A stretch of 8,173 bases of DNA from Candidatus Rokuibacteriota bacterium (GTDB lineage Bacteria; Methylomirabilota; Methylomirabilia; Rokubacteriales; JACOUJ01). The notes under the pieces are model-generated. The model ran no database searches. It worked only from the letters and a program-made list of their open reading frames with translations, and was not told the DNA's origin. Every line of letters begins with the position of its first letter. Position 1 is the stretch's first letter. Shown piece after piece: positions 1-6,564 of the stretch. Location of the stretch: positions 1-8,173 of the forward strand of contig JACOUJ010000331.1 in the NCBI GenBank assembly GCA_016177865.1. The letters run 5' to 3'. Both the position numbers and the translations under genes were made by a program.

Positions 1-75
1 ACCGGCAAACAAATGTCAAATCGCGTGGCATGTCTCGGCCCGCGCGGGTGGCGCCGGGGATGTACCTTTGCGGGC

Positions 76-101
76 ACCGAGTCCGCCGAAGGCGGCTTGG
101 T
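76..101. repeat. Long hairpin with a triloop
   Basis: Positions 76-81 pair with 96-101 and 83-87 pair with 91-95. T82 is bulged and GAA (88-90) forms the loop, giving an 11-bp stem. One pair (79 with 98) is G-T as read on the plus strand and would become a C-A mismatch in a minus-strand RNA. That slightly favours a plus-strand transcript, although the neighbouring genes are on the minus strand. Confidence 0.6.
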
Positions 102-106
102 CGGGG

Positions 107-120
107 ACCCTCGTCAGGGT
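107..120. repeat. Short perfect hairpin
   Basis: ACCCT (107-111) and AGGGT (116-120) form a perfect 5-bp inverted repeat around CGTC. It sits 5 bp after the larger hairpin at 76-101, so the two could stack as neighbouring stems of one structured RNA or DNA element. Confidence 0.5.
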
Positions 121-156
121 GACGTAGCGCGGCTCGGAGCAGGCGCCCCGGCGACA

Positions 157-169
157 GGCCCTGCGGGCC
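157..169. repeat. Hairpin just after the nitrilase-like stop codon
   Basis: GGCCC (157-161) and GGGCC (165-169) flank a TGC triloop, 14 bp beyond the TAG stop of the nitrilase-like gene. It could act as a 3'-end stabilising hairpin for the operon transcript. No T-run follows on the minus strand, so it is not a standard Rho-independent terminator. Confidence 0.45.
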
Positions 170-183
170 GATGACACGAACCC

Positions 184-1251
184 CTAGCGGCTCGGGGCCT
201 TCCAGATCCCCAGCTCGCGCATCCTCCTCACCTGTCGCTTGATGACCTTCTCGCGGTACTCGGCATGCTTCATGGGGGGCCGCTTGAGGTAGAGATTCTT
301 TGGATAGATCGGCCTCGCGTAGACGAGTTGATACAGCTCGGTCCGGAGGTCTTTCATCCAGTTGTCCCACTGGGCCCGGGCCCGGTGATCCCGCAACGCC
401 TCGATGTCCACGACCCCGGCCACATAGGTCGAGCCGGCCCCGTATTCCTGCCGCCCCACGATGCGCCCCTTATAGTCGAAGATAAAGGACCGACCACCGA
501 AGGTGTCGATCGGCGTGGTCTCTTCGGGGAAAAGGTAGTAGGTCCCCATATTGGGGGCAACGATGTACATGTTGTTGTCAAGGGCGCGGGCACGGCTCTG
601 GATCTCGAAGTACTCGTTGCCCGTAGCCGGGTGGGGGTAGCTCGCTCGATAGACCACCTCGGCCCCGTTCATGGCAAGCGCGCGGGCGTTTTCGGGGTAC
701 GAGCCCTCATTGGCCATCATGATCCCGATGCGACCGATCTCGGTGTCCGCCACCGGCCAGAAGGCATCCAGGGTGTTCCCGTACTTCGACACCCACCAGT
801 CGTACACGTCGTGGGGGCAGACCGAGTGCTCCACCGGAAAGAGCGGGGAGACCTTGTAGTGCTGGAGAATGACCTTCCCCCGAGGATTCACAATGAACCC
901 GACGTTGAAGAACCGATCCTTGAGGTCAGGATGCTTGGCCTTCGCCTGCGCTATGATGAAAGAGTTGTACTCACGCGCGATCTTGCCCAACTCCTCGGTC
1001 TCCTCCCCCGGGATGTCGATGGCGCACTCCCTCGCGAATCTTGCGTGGTCCAGGTCCAGAACCTCGTCGTTAAAGCCCTGAAGCGCCCCCTCCGGAAAAG
1101 CGATCAGGCGGACCGGGATCGACAGGCCGGAGAGCCAGGACGCGGCCTTCACCAAATGGGAGAGATGCTCCAGGTTGATCCTGATATCCTTGCGTTTACG
1201 GATCCCCCGCACGGTCGGAATCAATCCCACGACTGTGTACGGCTTGATCAT
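184..1251 (-). CDS. Nitrilase-superfamily protein lacking the catalytic Cys
   Basis: This 355-residue cytoplasmic protein has the carbon-nitrogen hydrolase fold, a family that cleaves nitriles, amides or N-carbamoyl compounds with a Glu-Lys-Cys triad. The Glu motif is at FPEG (E54), the Lys at HYKVSPLFP (K133), and the second conserved Glu at E141. The nucleophile motif, normally like GVMICYDxxFPE, reads GIMMANEGSYPE at 175-186, so Ala180 (codon GCC, 714-712) stands where Cys is expected. The only cysteines are C76 and C145. Residues from about 284 onward form a basic C-terminal extension beyond the usual core. I chose the ATG at 1251 over an upstream in-frame ATG at 1290 because AAAGGAG lies 8 nt before it and the family-like sequence begins there. 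It is the last gene of the ABC transporter cluster, 116 bp after the ATPase, so it probably acts on or senses the imported solute. It may be a pseudoenzyme. Family assignment is confident; activity and substrate are unknown. Confidence 0.88.
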   Translation of the reverse strand: MIKPYTVVGLIPTVRGIRKRKDIRINLEHLSHLVKAASWLSGLSIPVRLIAFPEGALQGFNDEVLDLDHARFARECAIDIPGEETEELGKIAREYNSFIIAQAKAKHPDLKDRFFNVGFIVNPRGKVILQHYKVSPLFPVEHSVCPHDVYDWWVSKYGNTLDAFWPVADTEIGRIGIMMANEGSYPENARALAMNGAEVVYRASYPHPATGNEYFEIQSRARALDNNMYIVAPNMGTYYLFPEETTPIDTFGGRSFIFDYKGRIVGRQEYGAGSTYVAGVVDIEALRDHRARAQWDNWMKDLRTELYQLVYARPIYPKNLYLKRPPMKHAEYREKVIKRQVRRMRELGIWKAPSR

Positions 1252-1259
1252 TGATCGGT

Positions 1260-1266
1260 CTCCTTT
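1260..1266 (-). promoter_or_regulatory. Ribosome binding site of the nitrilase-like gene
   Basis: AAAGGAG on the minus strand sits 8 nt before the ATG at 1251 and decides that start over the in-frame ATG at 1290. Confidence 0.75.
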
Positions 1267-1367
1267 CACCCGAGCTTGGGGTCGCCCCATTACGTTGAAT
1301 CGTGGCGCGGATCGTATTGGAAAAAGCCTGGATTCGATTTTGATCCCGGTTGGGCCCGCACGAGGGT

Positions 1368-2099
1368 CTAGGGTTGGCGGAGGACTTCCTCCATAATCAT
1401 GCTGTTGAGCCGCTCGATCACCTCCCGGGAGTCGTGCTTCCCGTTATTGGCGATGCGCTCCCGCACCCGGGCTGGCCGCGCCGTAAACATGATGAGGGAG
1501 GTCCCGATGGCTACCGCCTCCTCGATGGAGTGGGTCACAAACAGGATGGTCTTCCCTGTCTCGGCCCAGATCCTCTTCACCTCTTCTTGCATGATGCGCC
1601 GGTTCTGGGCGTCGAGGGAGGCAAAGGGCTCGTCCATCAGGAGCAGGCCAGGCTCCACCGCCAGGGCCCGGGCGATGGCCGCCCGTTGGCGCATCCCGCC
1701 GCTGACCTTGAGCGGATAGTACTCCTCGAATCCCTGGAGACCGACGAATCGGAGGTAACGCCGCGCCGCGGCCTGGCGCTCAACCCCCTCCAGGCCCAGC
1801 GGGTTGAGGACGAGGGCCACATTGTCCTCCAGGCTCATCCAGGGGAGCAGGCGGTCCTCCTGAAAGACCATCCCGACGTGATTCTGGGCCCCGGGGCGAA
1901 CCTCCTGGCCATCCAGGCGGACGTGCCCGACCGTGGGCACCTCGAGGCCGCTGATAATCCGGAGCAGCGTGGTTTTCCCACAGCCGTTGGGGCCCAGGAG
2001 GCAAACGAACTCCCCCTCCCCCACCTCGAAACTGACGCCGTCGAGAACCGGGATCAGGTAGGTCTTGCCCACCTTGAAGACTTCAAGCTGTACTGCCAC
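1368..2099 (-). CDS. ABC transporter ATP-binding protein, NitT/TauT type
   Basis: This 243-residue ATPase powers an importer of the nitrate/sulfonate/taurine (SsuB/TauB-like) family at the inner face of the membrane. All motifs are intact: Walker A GPNGCGKT at 36-43, Q-loop Gln80 in VFQEDRLLPW, signature VSGGMRQR at 132-139, Walker B LLLMDEP at 152-158 with catalytic Glu157, D-loop SLD at 161-163, and switch His190 in VTHS. Length and the VFQEDRLLPW segment fit this family well. The start is GTG at 2099, which lies 46 bp inside the end of the permease gene. No strong ribosome binding site precedes it (only a weak CGGGTGA), so its translation is probably coupled to the permease. The imported substrate cannot be read from the ATPase. 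Confidence 0.95.
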   Translation of the reverse strand: MAVQLEVFKVGKTYLIPVLDGVSFEVGEGEFVCLLGPNGCGKTTLLRIISGLEVPTVGHVRLDGQEVRPGAQNHVGMVFQEDRLLPWMSLEDNVALVLNPLGLEGVERQAAARRYLRFVGLQGFEEYYPLKVSGGMRQRAAIARALAVEPGLLLMDEPFASLDAQNRRIMQEEVKRIWAETGKTILFVTHSIEEAVAIGTSLIMFTARPARVRERIANNGKHDSREVIERLNSMIMEEVLRQP

Positions 2100-2866
2100 C
2101 GCATCACCCGGCGCGAGATCCCTTCGAAGATGAGCTTGTCCGTCACCAGCATGATCCCGATCATGACCAAAGCCCAGACGAAGACCATCTGAGTCGCCAG
2201 GATCTCACGGCTGTAGTTCATGATGTAGCCGATCCCCGAGGTGACGCCGAAGATCTCCGCGACCACGGACACCTTGAGGGCGAGGCCGAACCCGACCTTC
2301 ATCCCAGCGACGAGGTAGGGGAGCGTCGAGGGAATGATGATCGCGCGGAAACGCTCGGGACCCGACAGCCGGTAGACCTGCCCCATCTCCAAAAGACGCC
2401 GGTCCACGTTCTCCACCCCCTCCACGATATTGGCCGCCAGGACGGGGAGGGTAATCATGAAGGTGGTAAACATCGGGGCCAAGTCGGTCAGCCCGAACCA
2501 GATCAGCGAGACCACGATCCACACGAAGACCGAGGTGGAGTTGAGGATAGTCACCACGTCATGGACGACCGTGCGCGCGGGCCGCCAGAGGGAGGTCAGG
2601 AAGCCCATGAAGAGGGCTAGCGTCAGGGCCGAGCCGAAGCCAATCAGGATCCGGTAGAGGGAGGCGCCCGTGTGGCGCCACAGGTCCCCGGACCGGAGAA
2701 TCCCCCCGATGCCCGCGAGGACCGAGACCGGCGACGGCAGTATGTAGGCGCCGTAGCGCCGAGACAGGGCCTCCCAGACGAGGCCGACGGCCAGGAGGAC
2801 CAAGAGCGTCGGTAGGTGGAGCAGGTCGCTCCAGCGCCTCCCTCGCCCCGGAGAAACATTCGTCAT
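2054..2866 (-). CDS. ABC transporter permease, NitT/TauT type
   Basis: This 270-residue inner-membrane permease is of the SsuC/TauC-like binding-protein-dependent family. Hydrophobic segments lie at about 18-35, 72-93, 107-126, 130-149, 185-207 and 226-246, giving about six transmembrane helices. The cytoplasmic EAA-type loop that docks the ATPase is at about 160-183 (EMGQVYRLSGPERF through IIPSTLP), with E-M-G in place of E-A-A. The ATG at 2866 has no strong ribosome binding site, and there is no better start nearby. A 79-bp gap separates it from the cytochrome gene upstream, and its 3' end overlaps the ATPase gene by 46 bp. It forms the membrane channel for the solute delivered by the binding protein encoded at 3247-4275. 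Confidence 0.95.
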   Translation of the reverse strand: MTNVSPGRGRRWSDLLHLPTLLVLLAVGLVWEALSRRYGAYILPSPVSVLAGIGGILRSGDLWRHTGASLYRILIGFGSALTLALFMGFLTSLWRPARTVVHDVVTILNSTSVFVWIVVSLIWFGLTDLAPMFTTFMITLPVLAANIVEGVENVDRRLLEMGQVYRLSGPERFRAIIIPSTLPYLVAGMKVGFGLALKVSVVAEIFGVTSGIGYIMNYSREILATQMVFVWALVMIGIMLVTDKLIFEGISRRVMRWQYSLKSSRWARPT

Positions 2867-2945
2867 GACCGGGGGAATTCCCTGTCGAACCGCCCCCTCC
2901 GAAGGATCCTACCTTCCTCCCGAGTGATGAACCTGACAGCGGCCG

Positions 2946-3221
2946 TCAACGGCTACTTTTCCAACACGAGGAGCTGACCACCAAGGTGCACGAGCGGAAC
3001 TTGTACCGGCCGGCGGTCAAGTCAGCAGGCTTCGTGCCGAGCCGAACCGCGGCTTCGCCACTCCCATCCCCGGAGACGCCGTGGCAGATCGCGCAGCAGA
3101 TCGCGCAGTGCCGCTCGTACACATGTCTTCCGTCCGGCGTTTGCGCCCCGACGACGGGAGCCAAGGCGACAAGGACCAGGGCGGCCGGGAACCGGAGCCA
3201 TGGCGATCGCCCGAAAGCCAT
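2946..3221 (-). CDS. Small, probably truncated c-type cytochrome
   Basis: This 91-residue exported protein begins with a Sec signal peptide (hydrophobic core about 11-24, likely cleavage after VGA, residue 26). A class I cytochrome c N-terminus follows: the heme-binding segment reads CAICCAICH at 39-47, then GVSGDGSG and KPADLTAGRYKFRS. Normal homologues have a single CAICH, and here 12 bp are exactly duplicated. The sequence after about residue 77 (CTLVVSSSCWKSSR) does not look like a cytochrome, and no Met follows the heme motif, so the usual distal ligand is missing. It is likely a 3'-truncated remnant, though it could be a small bis-His or otherwise ligated protein. The ATG at 3221 is chosen over a GTG at 3236 because GGAGG lies 5 nt upstream of it. 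The gene starts 25 bp after the binding-protein stop and so is in its operon. Confidence 0.72.
   Translation of the reverse strand: MAFGRSPWLRFPAALVLVALAPVVGAQTPDGRHVYERHCAICCAICHGVSGDGSGEAAVRLGTKPADLTAGRYKFRSCTLVVSSSCWKSSR
3084..3107. repeat. Exact 12-bp tandem duplication in the heme motif
   Basis: GCAGATCGCGCA occurs at 3084-3095 and again at 3096-3107, directly adjacent. On the minus strand each copy encodes Cys-Ala-Ile-Cys, so the duplication keeps the frame and yields CxxCCxxCH next to the His codon at 3083-3081. Confidence 0.95.
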
Positions 3222-3224
3222 CGT

Positions 3225-3231
3225 CACCTCC
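3225..3231 (-). promoter_or_regulatory. Ribosome binding site of the cytochrome gene
   Basis: GGAGGTG on the minus strand, with the GGAGG core 5 nt before the ATG at 3221, supports that start over the GTG at 3236. Confidence 0.75.
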
Positions 3232-3246
3232 GCCACTACCCTCCGC

Positions 3247-4275
3247 TCATCCCCGCCAGAAGAATTCCTTTCTGATCCGCTCCGGATTGTCCCAGATGTC
3301 GGCCTTGAGAAACCCGGATTCCTTGGTCATCTTGAGCTGCAGGATCAGGGTGTCTACCTGCTCGTCGCTGAGGCCGGAGAGCATCCGGACGGTTTGGCCG
3401 TGGGCGTACTCCAGGACGGGCCGGGGGATCTTGGTGATCTCCTCCATGATCTGGATCGCCCGTTCTTTCTTGGTGTAGAAGATCTCGACGGCCTCCCGCT
3501 GGGCATCGTTGAGGTCGCGCGCAAAGGTCGGGTGTTTCTCCAAAAAGTCCGGATTGACAATATAGCACACGTGGACCGGGAAACCCGTCGCGCGCCCGGT
3601 CGCCTTCCGCCAGAGATCGATCTGCTTCGCGAGGTAGACCCCGTCGCCCCGGACCACCACCTGGTCCGAGATCGGCTGCCATGCGATGATCGCGTCTACC
3701 TCCTTCTTCGCGATCAGCGTCGCCATGTCGGGTGGGCTCCCGGCGACGATCCGGGTCTCCTTCTCGATGTTGAACCCGTACGCCTTCAGGATGAGCGTCC
3801 GGATGTCGAAGAAAGTCGTGGAGCCCAACACCGCGCCGATCTTGCGCCCTTTCAACTCCTCCACCTTGGTAAGCCCGACGTCCTTCCTGGCCACAATCGC
3901 GCCGAGCACCGCAGTCGCCACGCCGGTCATCCTGAGCGGGATCTTGTCCTCGAACATCTTTGCCGTCAGGGCAAAGCTCATGTCAATGGCGTCTACGTTT
4001 TTCGCCGCATATGCGTTCACGAGCGCCGGGGGGCTCCCCGGAACCACCGTATATTCCGTGCTCCAGCCACGCTTGCCTAACAGGTCCTCTTTGTGAATGA
4101 TCTCAGTCGCCGCCCAGCCAAGTTGGAGATAGGCAAGGCGGGCCTTCCCCTTCCCCTGGGCGTTGGCCCGGCGGGGCGCGAGCGCATGCGCCCCTGCCAC
4201 GCCGAGCGCTCCGGTTACCGCTGCACAGCGGAGAAATTCCCGACGGCTCACCCCAGCGACGTATCGTTTGGCCAT
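3247..4275 (-). CDS. ABC substrate-binding protein with Tat signal, NMT1/SsuA-like
   Basis: This 342-residue periplasmic binding protein captures the solute for the ABC importer. A twin-arginine signal is clear: SRREFL at 10-15, a hydrophobic stretch at about 17-33, and probable cleavage after ANA (residue 39). The mature part looks like the NMT1/THI5 and nitrate/sulfonate/taurine binding family: a first lobe with GWAATEIIHKEDL, a second lobe starting near LKGRKIGAVLGSTT (141-154), and a return segment with KKEVDAIIAWQP (190-201). Tat export implies folding before transport, and no lipobox is present. The ATG at 4275 follows GGAGG with 6-nt spacing. The frame is open further upstream, but that part overlaps the neighbouring ATPase gene and lacks family character. 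It is the first gene of the transporter cluster. The ligand is not deducible; nitrile, amide or sulfonate-like solutes would fit the nitrilase-like neighbour. Confidence 0.92.
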   Translation of the reverse strand: MAKRYVAGVSRREFLRCAAVTGALGVAGAHALAPRRANAQGKGKARLAYLQLGWAATEIIHKEDLLGKRGWSTEYTVVPGSPPALVNAYAAKNVDAIDMSFALTAKMFEDKIPLRMTGVATAVLGAIVARKDVGLTKVEELKGRKIGAVLGSTTFFDIRTLILKAYGFNIEKETRIVAGSPPDMATLIAKKEVDAIIAWQPISDQVVVRGDGVYLAKQIDLWRKATGRATGFPVHVCYIVNPDFLEKHPTFARDLNDAQREAVEIFYTKKERAIQIMEEITKIPRPVLEYAHGQTVRMLSGLSDEQVDTLILQLKMTKESGFLKADIWDNPERIRKEFFWRG

Positions 4276-4414
4276 CGCGCCCCTCCCTTTAGGCAATGAA
4301 CGGAACTGCGTGCTATATGAGGGCATGAGCCCCCCCGCGCTCACATTGAATCGGACGTTAGAAATTAACCCGTCTCCGCTGGTCGTTGACTTGGGCGAGG
4401 CACTCCGCGGCTCG
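4276..4414 (-). other. Leader region of the transporter cluster
   Basis: This 139-bp gap between the OLD-like ATPase stop and the binding-protein start is the likeliest place for the transporter promoter. I found no convincing pair of -35 and -10 boxes. A short inverted repeat, GGGC-ATGA-GCCC, lies at 4321-4332 and could be a weak hairpin or operator. Confidence 0.3.
4282..4286 (-). promoter_or_regulatory. Ribosome binding site of the binding-protein gene
   Basis: GGAGG on the minus strand lies 6 nt before the ATG at 4275. It fixes the start there rather than at an in-frame codon further upstream inside the neighbouring gene. Confidence 0.8.
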
Positions 4415-6358
4415 TTAGGCAGTGAACAACTTGTTGAGGTCCTTGAACAGTCTTTCAAATCGCCCCAGGGCCTCGTCGAGATCAGGCAGGGCATTGCGCA
4501 GCGCCCCTGAATTTTCCGCCAGGTATGATGCAGGCGTGTAGGGATCGAACGTTGGGAAAGTCGGAGGGAGAGTCGCAAAATGGTTCTCTACCTCCTTGAC
4601 TACCCTGATCGGCGCATCAGAAGGCTTTTGTTCAAGGATTCGGTGGGGCCCTTCAAGCGCGTACGCATCATTGACGAGCCTAATATAACACGATCGCCCC
4701 AGAAGATCTTCGATGCCCGCTTCATCCTGATCAGCATACATCTCGGCGCTGAACACGTGGCCCTTTCTTAGGAGATCAGATTCTTTAAGATTTAGAACCC
4801 GCTGCTTCTCCTCTCCGTGGAAGTCCGTCAGCACGGCGATCGGCTCTTTGGTGCTTCCAAAGAGGGCAAGATAACTCGCAATCTTTTCGACCCCTCCCAC
4901 CGGACTGACAACCCAGCGCGGGTCCACACATTCTCTCCGCCGCGATTGAAGCTCGTGAGAGAACCACTTGAGGTAGAGGAGATCAGAGGGATCCCCGACC
5001 AGCAACGTTGGCTTGTCAACGAACAAGCTGCGCGTGATGTCGTATCCGAGCGCTGCCTGCGCGGGAAAGATCGTGTCCGCATCCGTGCTCACGCCCCTTC
5101 CCCCGACTTTTGTTCCCTGGACCCGGTCATCGACGACGAGATCTTCCACAGTGCGGACCCCGGCGATATTTTCTGGATCAATCATGAAGGGCGAATGGGT
5201 CGTGTAAATGACCTGATAGTTTGGCTTGAGTTTTTCATTGATATACCGCAACAAGTCTGCCTGTGCCCGCGCGTGCAGGCCCAGTCCCGGCTCATCGAGA
5301 AGGATGAAGAGATTCTCGCCGTAATACCGCCGCACCTGAGAGAACCAGATCAGGAAGGAGAAAAACCATACGAAACCGGCGCTCCGTTCATCAAAGCTGA
5401 CCGTCACCCCGTGTCGCTTGTTCCTGATACGCGTCCGAAAGATATATCCGGTGTTGAGTGGAGGCGGGTCCCCCGGCCGCGCGGCGTCAAACCGGAAATC
5501 CACCTCCAAATGTCGGTTCTGGCTCCAGTACTCGAAGATCTCCTCGCTCAACCGATTCGACACGGCCTCCAATTCAGCCACGAGTTCTTCAAATCTGGCA
5601 ATGTTCTGAATCTCCTCCGGTTTCATGTCCGCCAGATCGAGCAGCGCCAAAAACACCCGCTCGCCGAATTGGAGCCGCTGCTCTCGCTGCTTTCTCAGCA
5701 ATTCGTCGATGGCCACCTGTCCGGGCATCTTTTGATAATCGGCAAAGTACACAAAGGTGGGCAGGCGACCCTTCAAGATATTGATCGCGGCTACCATCGG
5801 ATCGCCGTTGGGAAAAGTCCGCTCCAACGCGTTCAGCAGCGCCGACTGTGGCACAGACGGGGACCCGGTGGACTTCAGGGCGCTGAGCAGTTCCGCGATC
5901 GTTTCCGCCCTCTCCAGGGCGCTCATTTCCTCGTGATACAGCGCGGCGGACCGGAGAAAATGCGCGACGACCTGCTTCTCGTTGATATTGAGATCCCAGT
6001 ATTGCTTATTGTCGTACCCCTTCGTAATCGTGACCGTTGCGGTCCTGACCGTCTCCGGCCCGAACTTTTCTCTCAGGGCCTGCCGGTCCGCCTCGTCCAG
6101 CTCCCACACCGTGGTCAACACATCGTCCGGGCTGGACACCCGCCGCTTCTTGTAATCCGTCCACTTCACTCGGGGGTACTCGAGGTAATTGAACTCGCCC
6201 TCCTCCCGGACGGCTGGGTTGAGCTTGTAGATGGCTTGGAGCAGCGCCGTCTTTCCCGACTCATTCTTTCCCACCAGGCAGGTCACGGGCTCAACAGAAA
6301 ATTCGTTCGAATCCTCGATACACTTGAAGTTTTCGACCCTGACCGACTTCAAAAACAT
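4415..6358 (-). CDS. OLD-like AAA/ABC-type ATPase with degenerate Toprim region
   Basis: This 647-residue cytoplasmic protein has a split SMC/ABC-type ATPase head and a C-terminal Toprim-like domain, the layout of OLD-family nucleases, many of which act in DNA processing or phage defence. The N-terminus carries VENFKCI and Walker A GKNESGKT at 30-37. The middle (about 140-285) is helical and probably coiled. An ABC-signature-like segment, DERSAGFVWFFSFL, is at 323-336, Walker B FILLDEP at 351-357, and the H-loop TTHSP at 386-390. The Toprim-like part runs from about 450 (LLVGDPSD, 452-459) through GGVEKI and VLTDFHGEE (509-517) to AGIEDLLG (547-554). The usual VEG is VGD and the usual DxD is DFH, so nuclease activity is doubtful. 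The ATG at 6358 has GGGGGAGG 8 nt upstream and a good promoter. No helicase partner as in Gabija is in view, so it appears to act alone. A defence role is inference only. Confidence 0.88.
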   Translation of the reverse strand: MFLKSVRVENFKCIEDSNEFSVEPVTCLVGKNESGKTALLQAIYKLNPAVREEGEFNYLEYPRVKWTDYKKRRVSSPDDVLTTVWELDEADRQALREKFGPETVRTATVTITKGYDNKQYWDLNINEKQVVAHFLRSAALYHEEMSALERAETIAELLSALKSTGSPSVPQSALLNALERTFPNGDPMVAAINILKGRLPTFVYFADYQKMPGQVAIDELLRKQREQRLQFGERVFLALLDLADMKPEEIQNIARFEELVAELEAVSNRLSEEIFEYWSQNRHLEVDFRFDAARPGDPPPLNTGYIFRTRIRNKRHGVTVSFDERSAGFVWFFSFLIWFSQVRRYYGENLFILLDEPGLGLHARAQADLLRYINEKLKPNYQVIYTTHSPFMIDPENIAGVRTVEDLVVDDRVQGTKVGGRGVSTDADTIFPAQAALGYDITRSLFVDKPTLLVGDPSDLLYLKWFSHELQSRRRECVDPRWVVSPVGGVEKIASYLALFGSTKEPIAVLTDFHGEEKQRVLNLKESDLLRKGHVFSAEMYADQDEAGIEDLLGRSCYIRLVNDAYALEGPHRILEQKPSDAPIRVVKEVENHFATLPPTFPTFDPYTPASYLAENSGALRNALPDLDEALGRFERLFKDLNKLFTA

Positions 6359-6366
6359 CGGGACAA

Positions 6367-6371
6367 CCTCC
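6367..6371 (-). promoter_or_regulatory. Ribosome binding site of the OLD-like ATPase gene
   Basis: GGAGG on the minus strand, within a GGGGGAGG run, lies 8 nt before the ATG at 6358 and supports that start. Confidence 0.75.
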
Positions 6372-6424
6372 CCCGCCTGGGATCTCCTGCCGTAGAACCG
6401 CCCTCGCTAGATGTGGCCGCGCAA

Positions 6425-6452
6425 ATTATAAGCCATCCCGGGAGGATTTAAC
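6425..6452 (-). promoter_or_regulatory. Probable sigma-70 promoter of the OLD-like ATPase gene
   Basis: On the minus strand a perfect TATAAT (-10) occupies 6430-6425. A weak -35, GTTAAA, at 6452-6447 is separated from it by 16 bp, and an A-run just upstream could serve as an UP-like element. The predicted start near 6417 would give a leader of about 58 nt. The -10 box stands out in otherwise GC-rich sequence. This suggests the ATPase gene has its own promoter rather than depending on the DUF1003 gene. Confidence 0.5.
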
Positions 6453-6564
6453 GCTTTTTTGTCGCCCGAGAGCCCACCCCGGCCCTTACGGCATCGTGGC
6501 GGTCAGGAACGCAAGGGCCTGCCCCCCATACGTCCTCCGGAGCAGAATAGCCCATGGCGAATGG

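Larger units (their letters stand above)
1..183. other. Non-coding left edge, rich in hairpins
   Basis: I see no credible gene here. The stretch lies downstream of the nitrilase-like gene and contains three compact GC-rich hairpins (76-101, 107-120, 157-169) plus the palindrome CCCGCGCGGG at 39-48. None is followed by a T-run on either strand, so a classical intrinsic terminator is not supported. On the minus strand, positions 19-14 read TTGACA, a perfect -35 hexamer. Its -10 partner would fall outside the window, so a promoter for a gene further left is possible but cannot be tested here. Confidence 0.5.

Noticed and set aside
74..101. Resemblance of GGCACCGAGTC to the 3' end of a tracrRNA
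   Set aside because: The match is short, and there are no cas genes, repeats or spacers in the window. The hairpin partner also differs, so chance is the best explanation.
265..4080. Long plus-strand frames opposite the nitrilase-like, ATPase and binding-protein genes (265-1254, 1350-2192, 2986-4080)
   Set aside because: All are antisense to genes with clear motifs, and their translations are low in recognisable domains.
4225..4275. Lipoprotein signal in the binding protein because of Cys17
   Set aside because: Cys17 lies just after the twin-arginine motif, before the hydrophobic stretch, and does not fit a lipobox; an ordinary Tat cleavage site at ANA fits better.
4276..4578. N-terminal extension of the binding protein by 101 codons
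   Set aside because: The extension overlaps the end of the OLD-like gene and lacks protein character. The Tat signal and a strong ribosome binding site place the start at 4275.
4817..6451. Open frame of 544 codons on the plus strand opposite the OLD-like ATPase gene
   Set aside because: It mirrors the minus-strand gene, its translation shows no family motifs, and long antisense frames are common in GC-rich DNA. The minus-strand frame has Walker A, Walker B, a ribosome binding site and a promoter.
6425..6460. Intrinsic terminator on the plus strand at the T-run 6454-6459
   Set aside because: There is no stable stem immediately before the T-run and no plus-strand gene ends here. The region is better explained as the promoter of the minus-strand ATPase gene.
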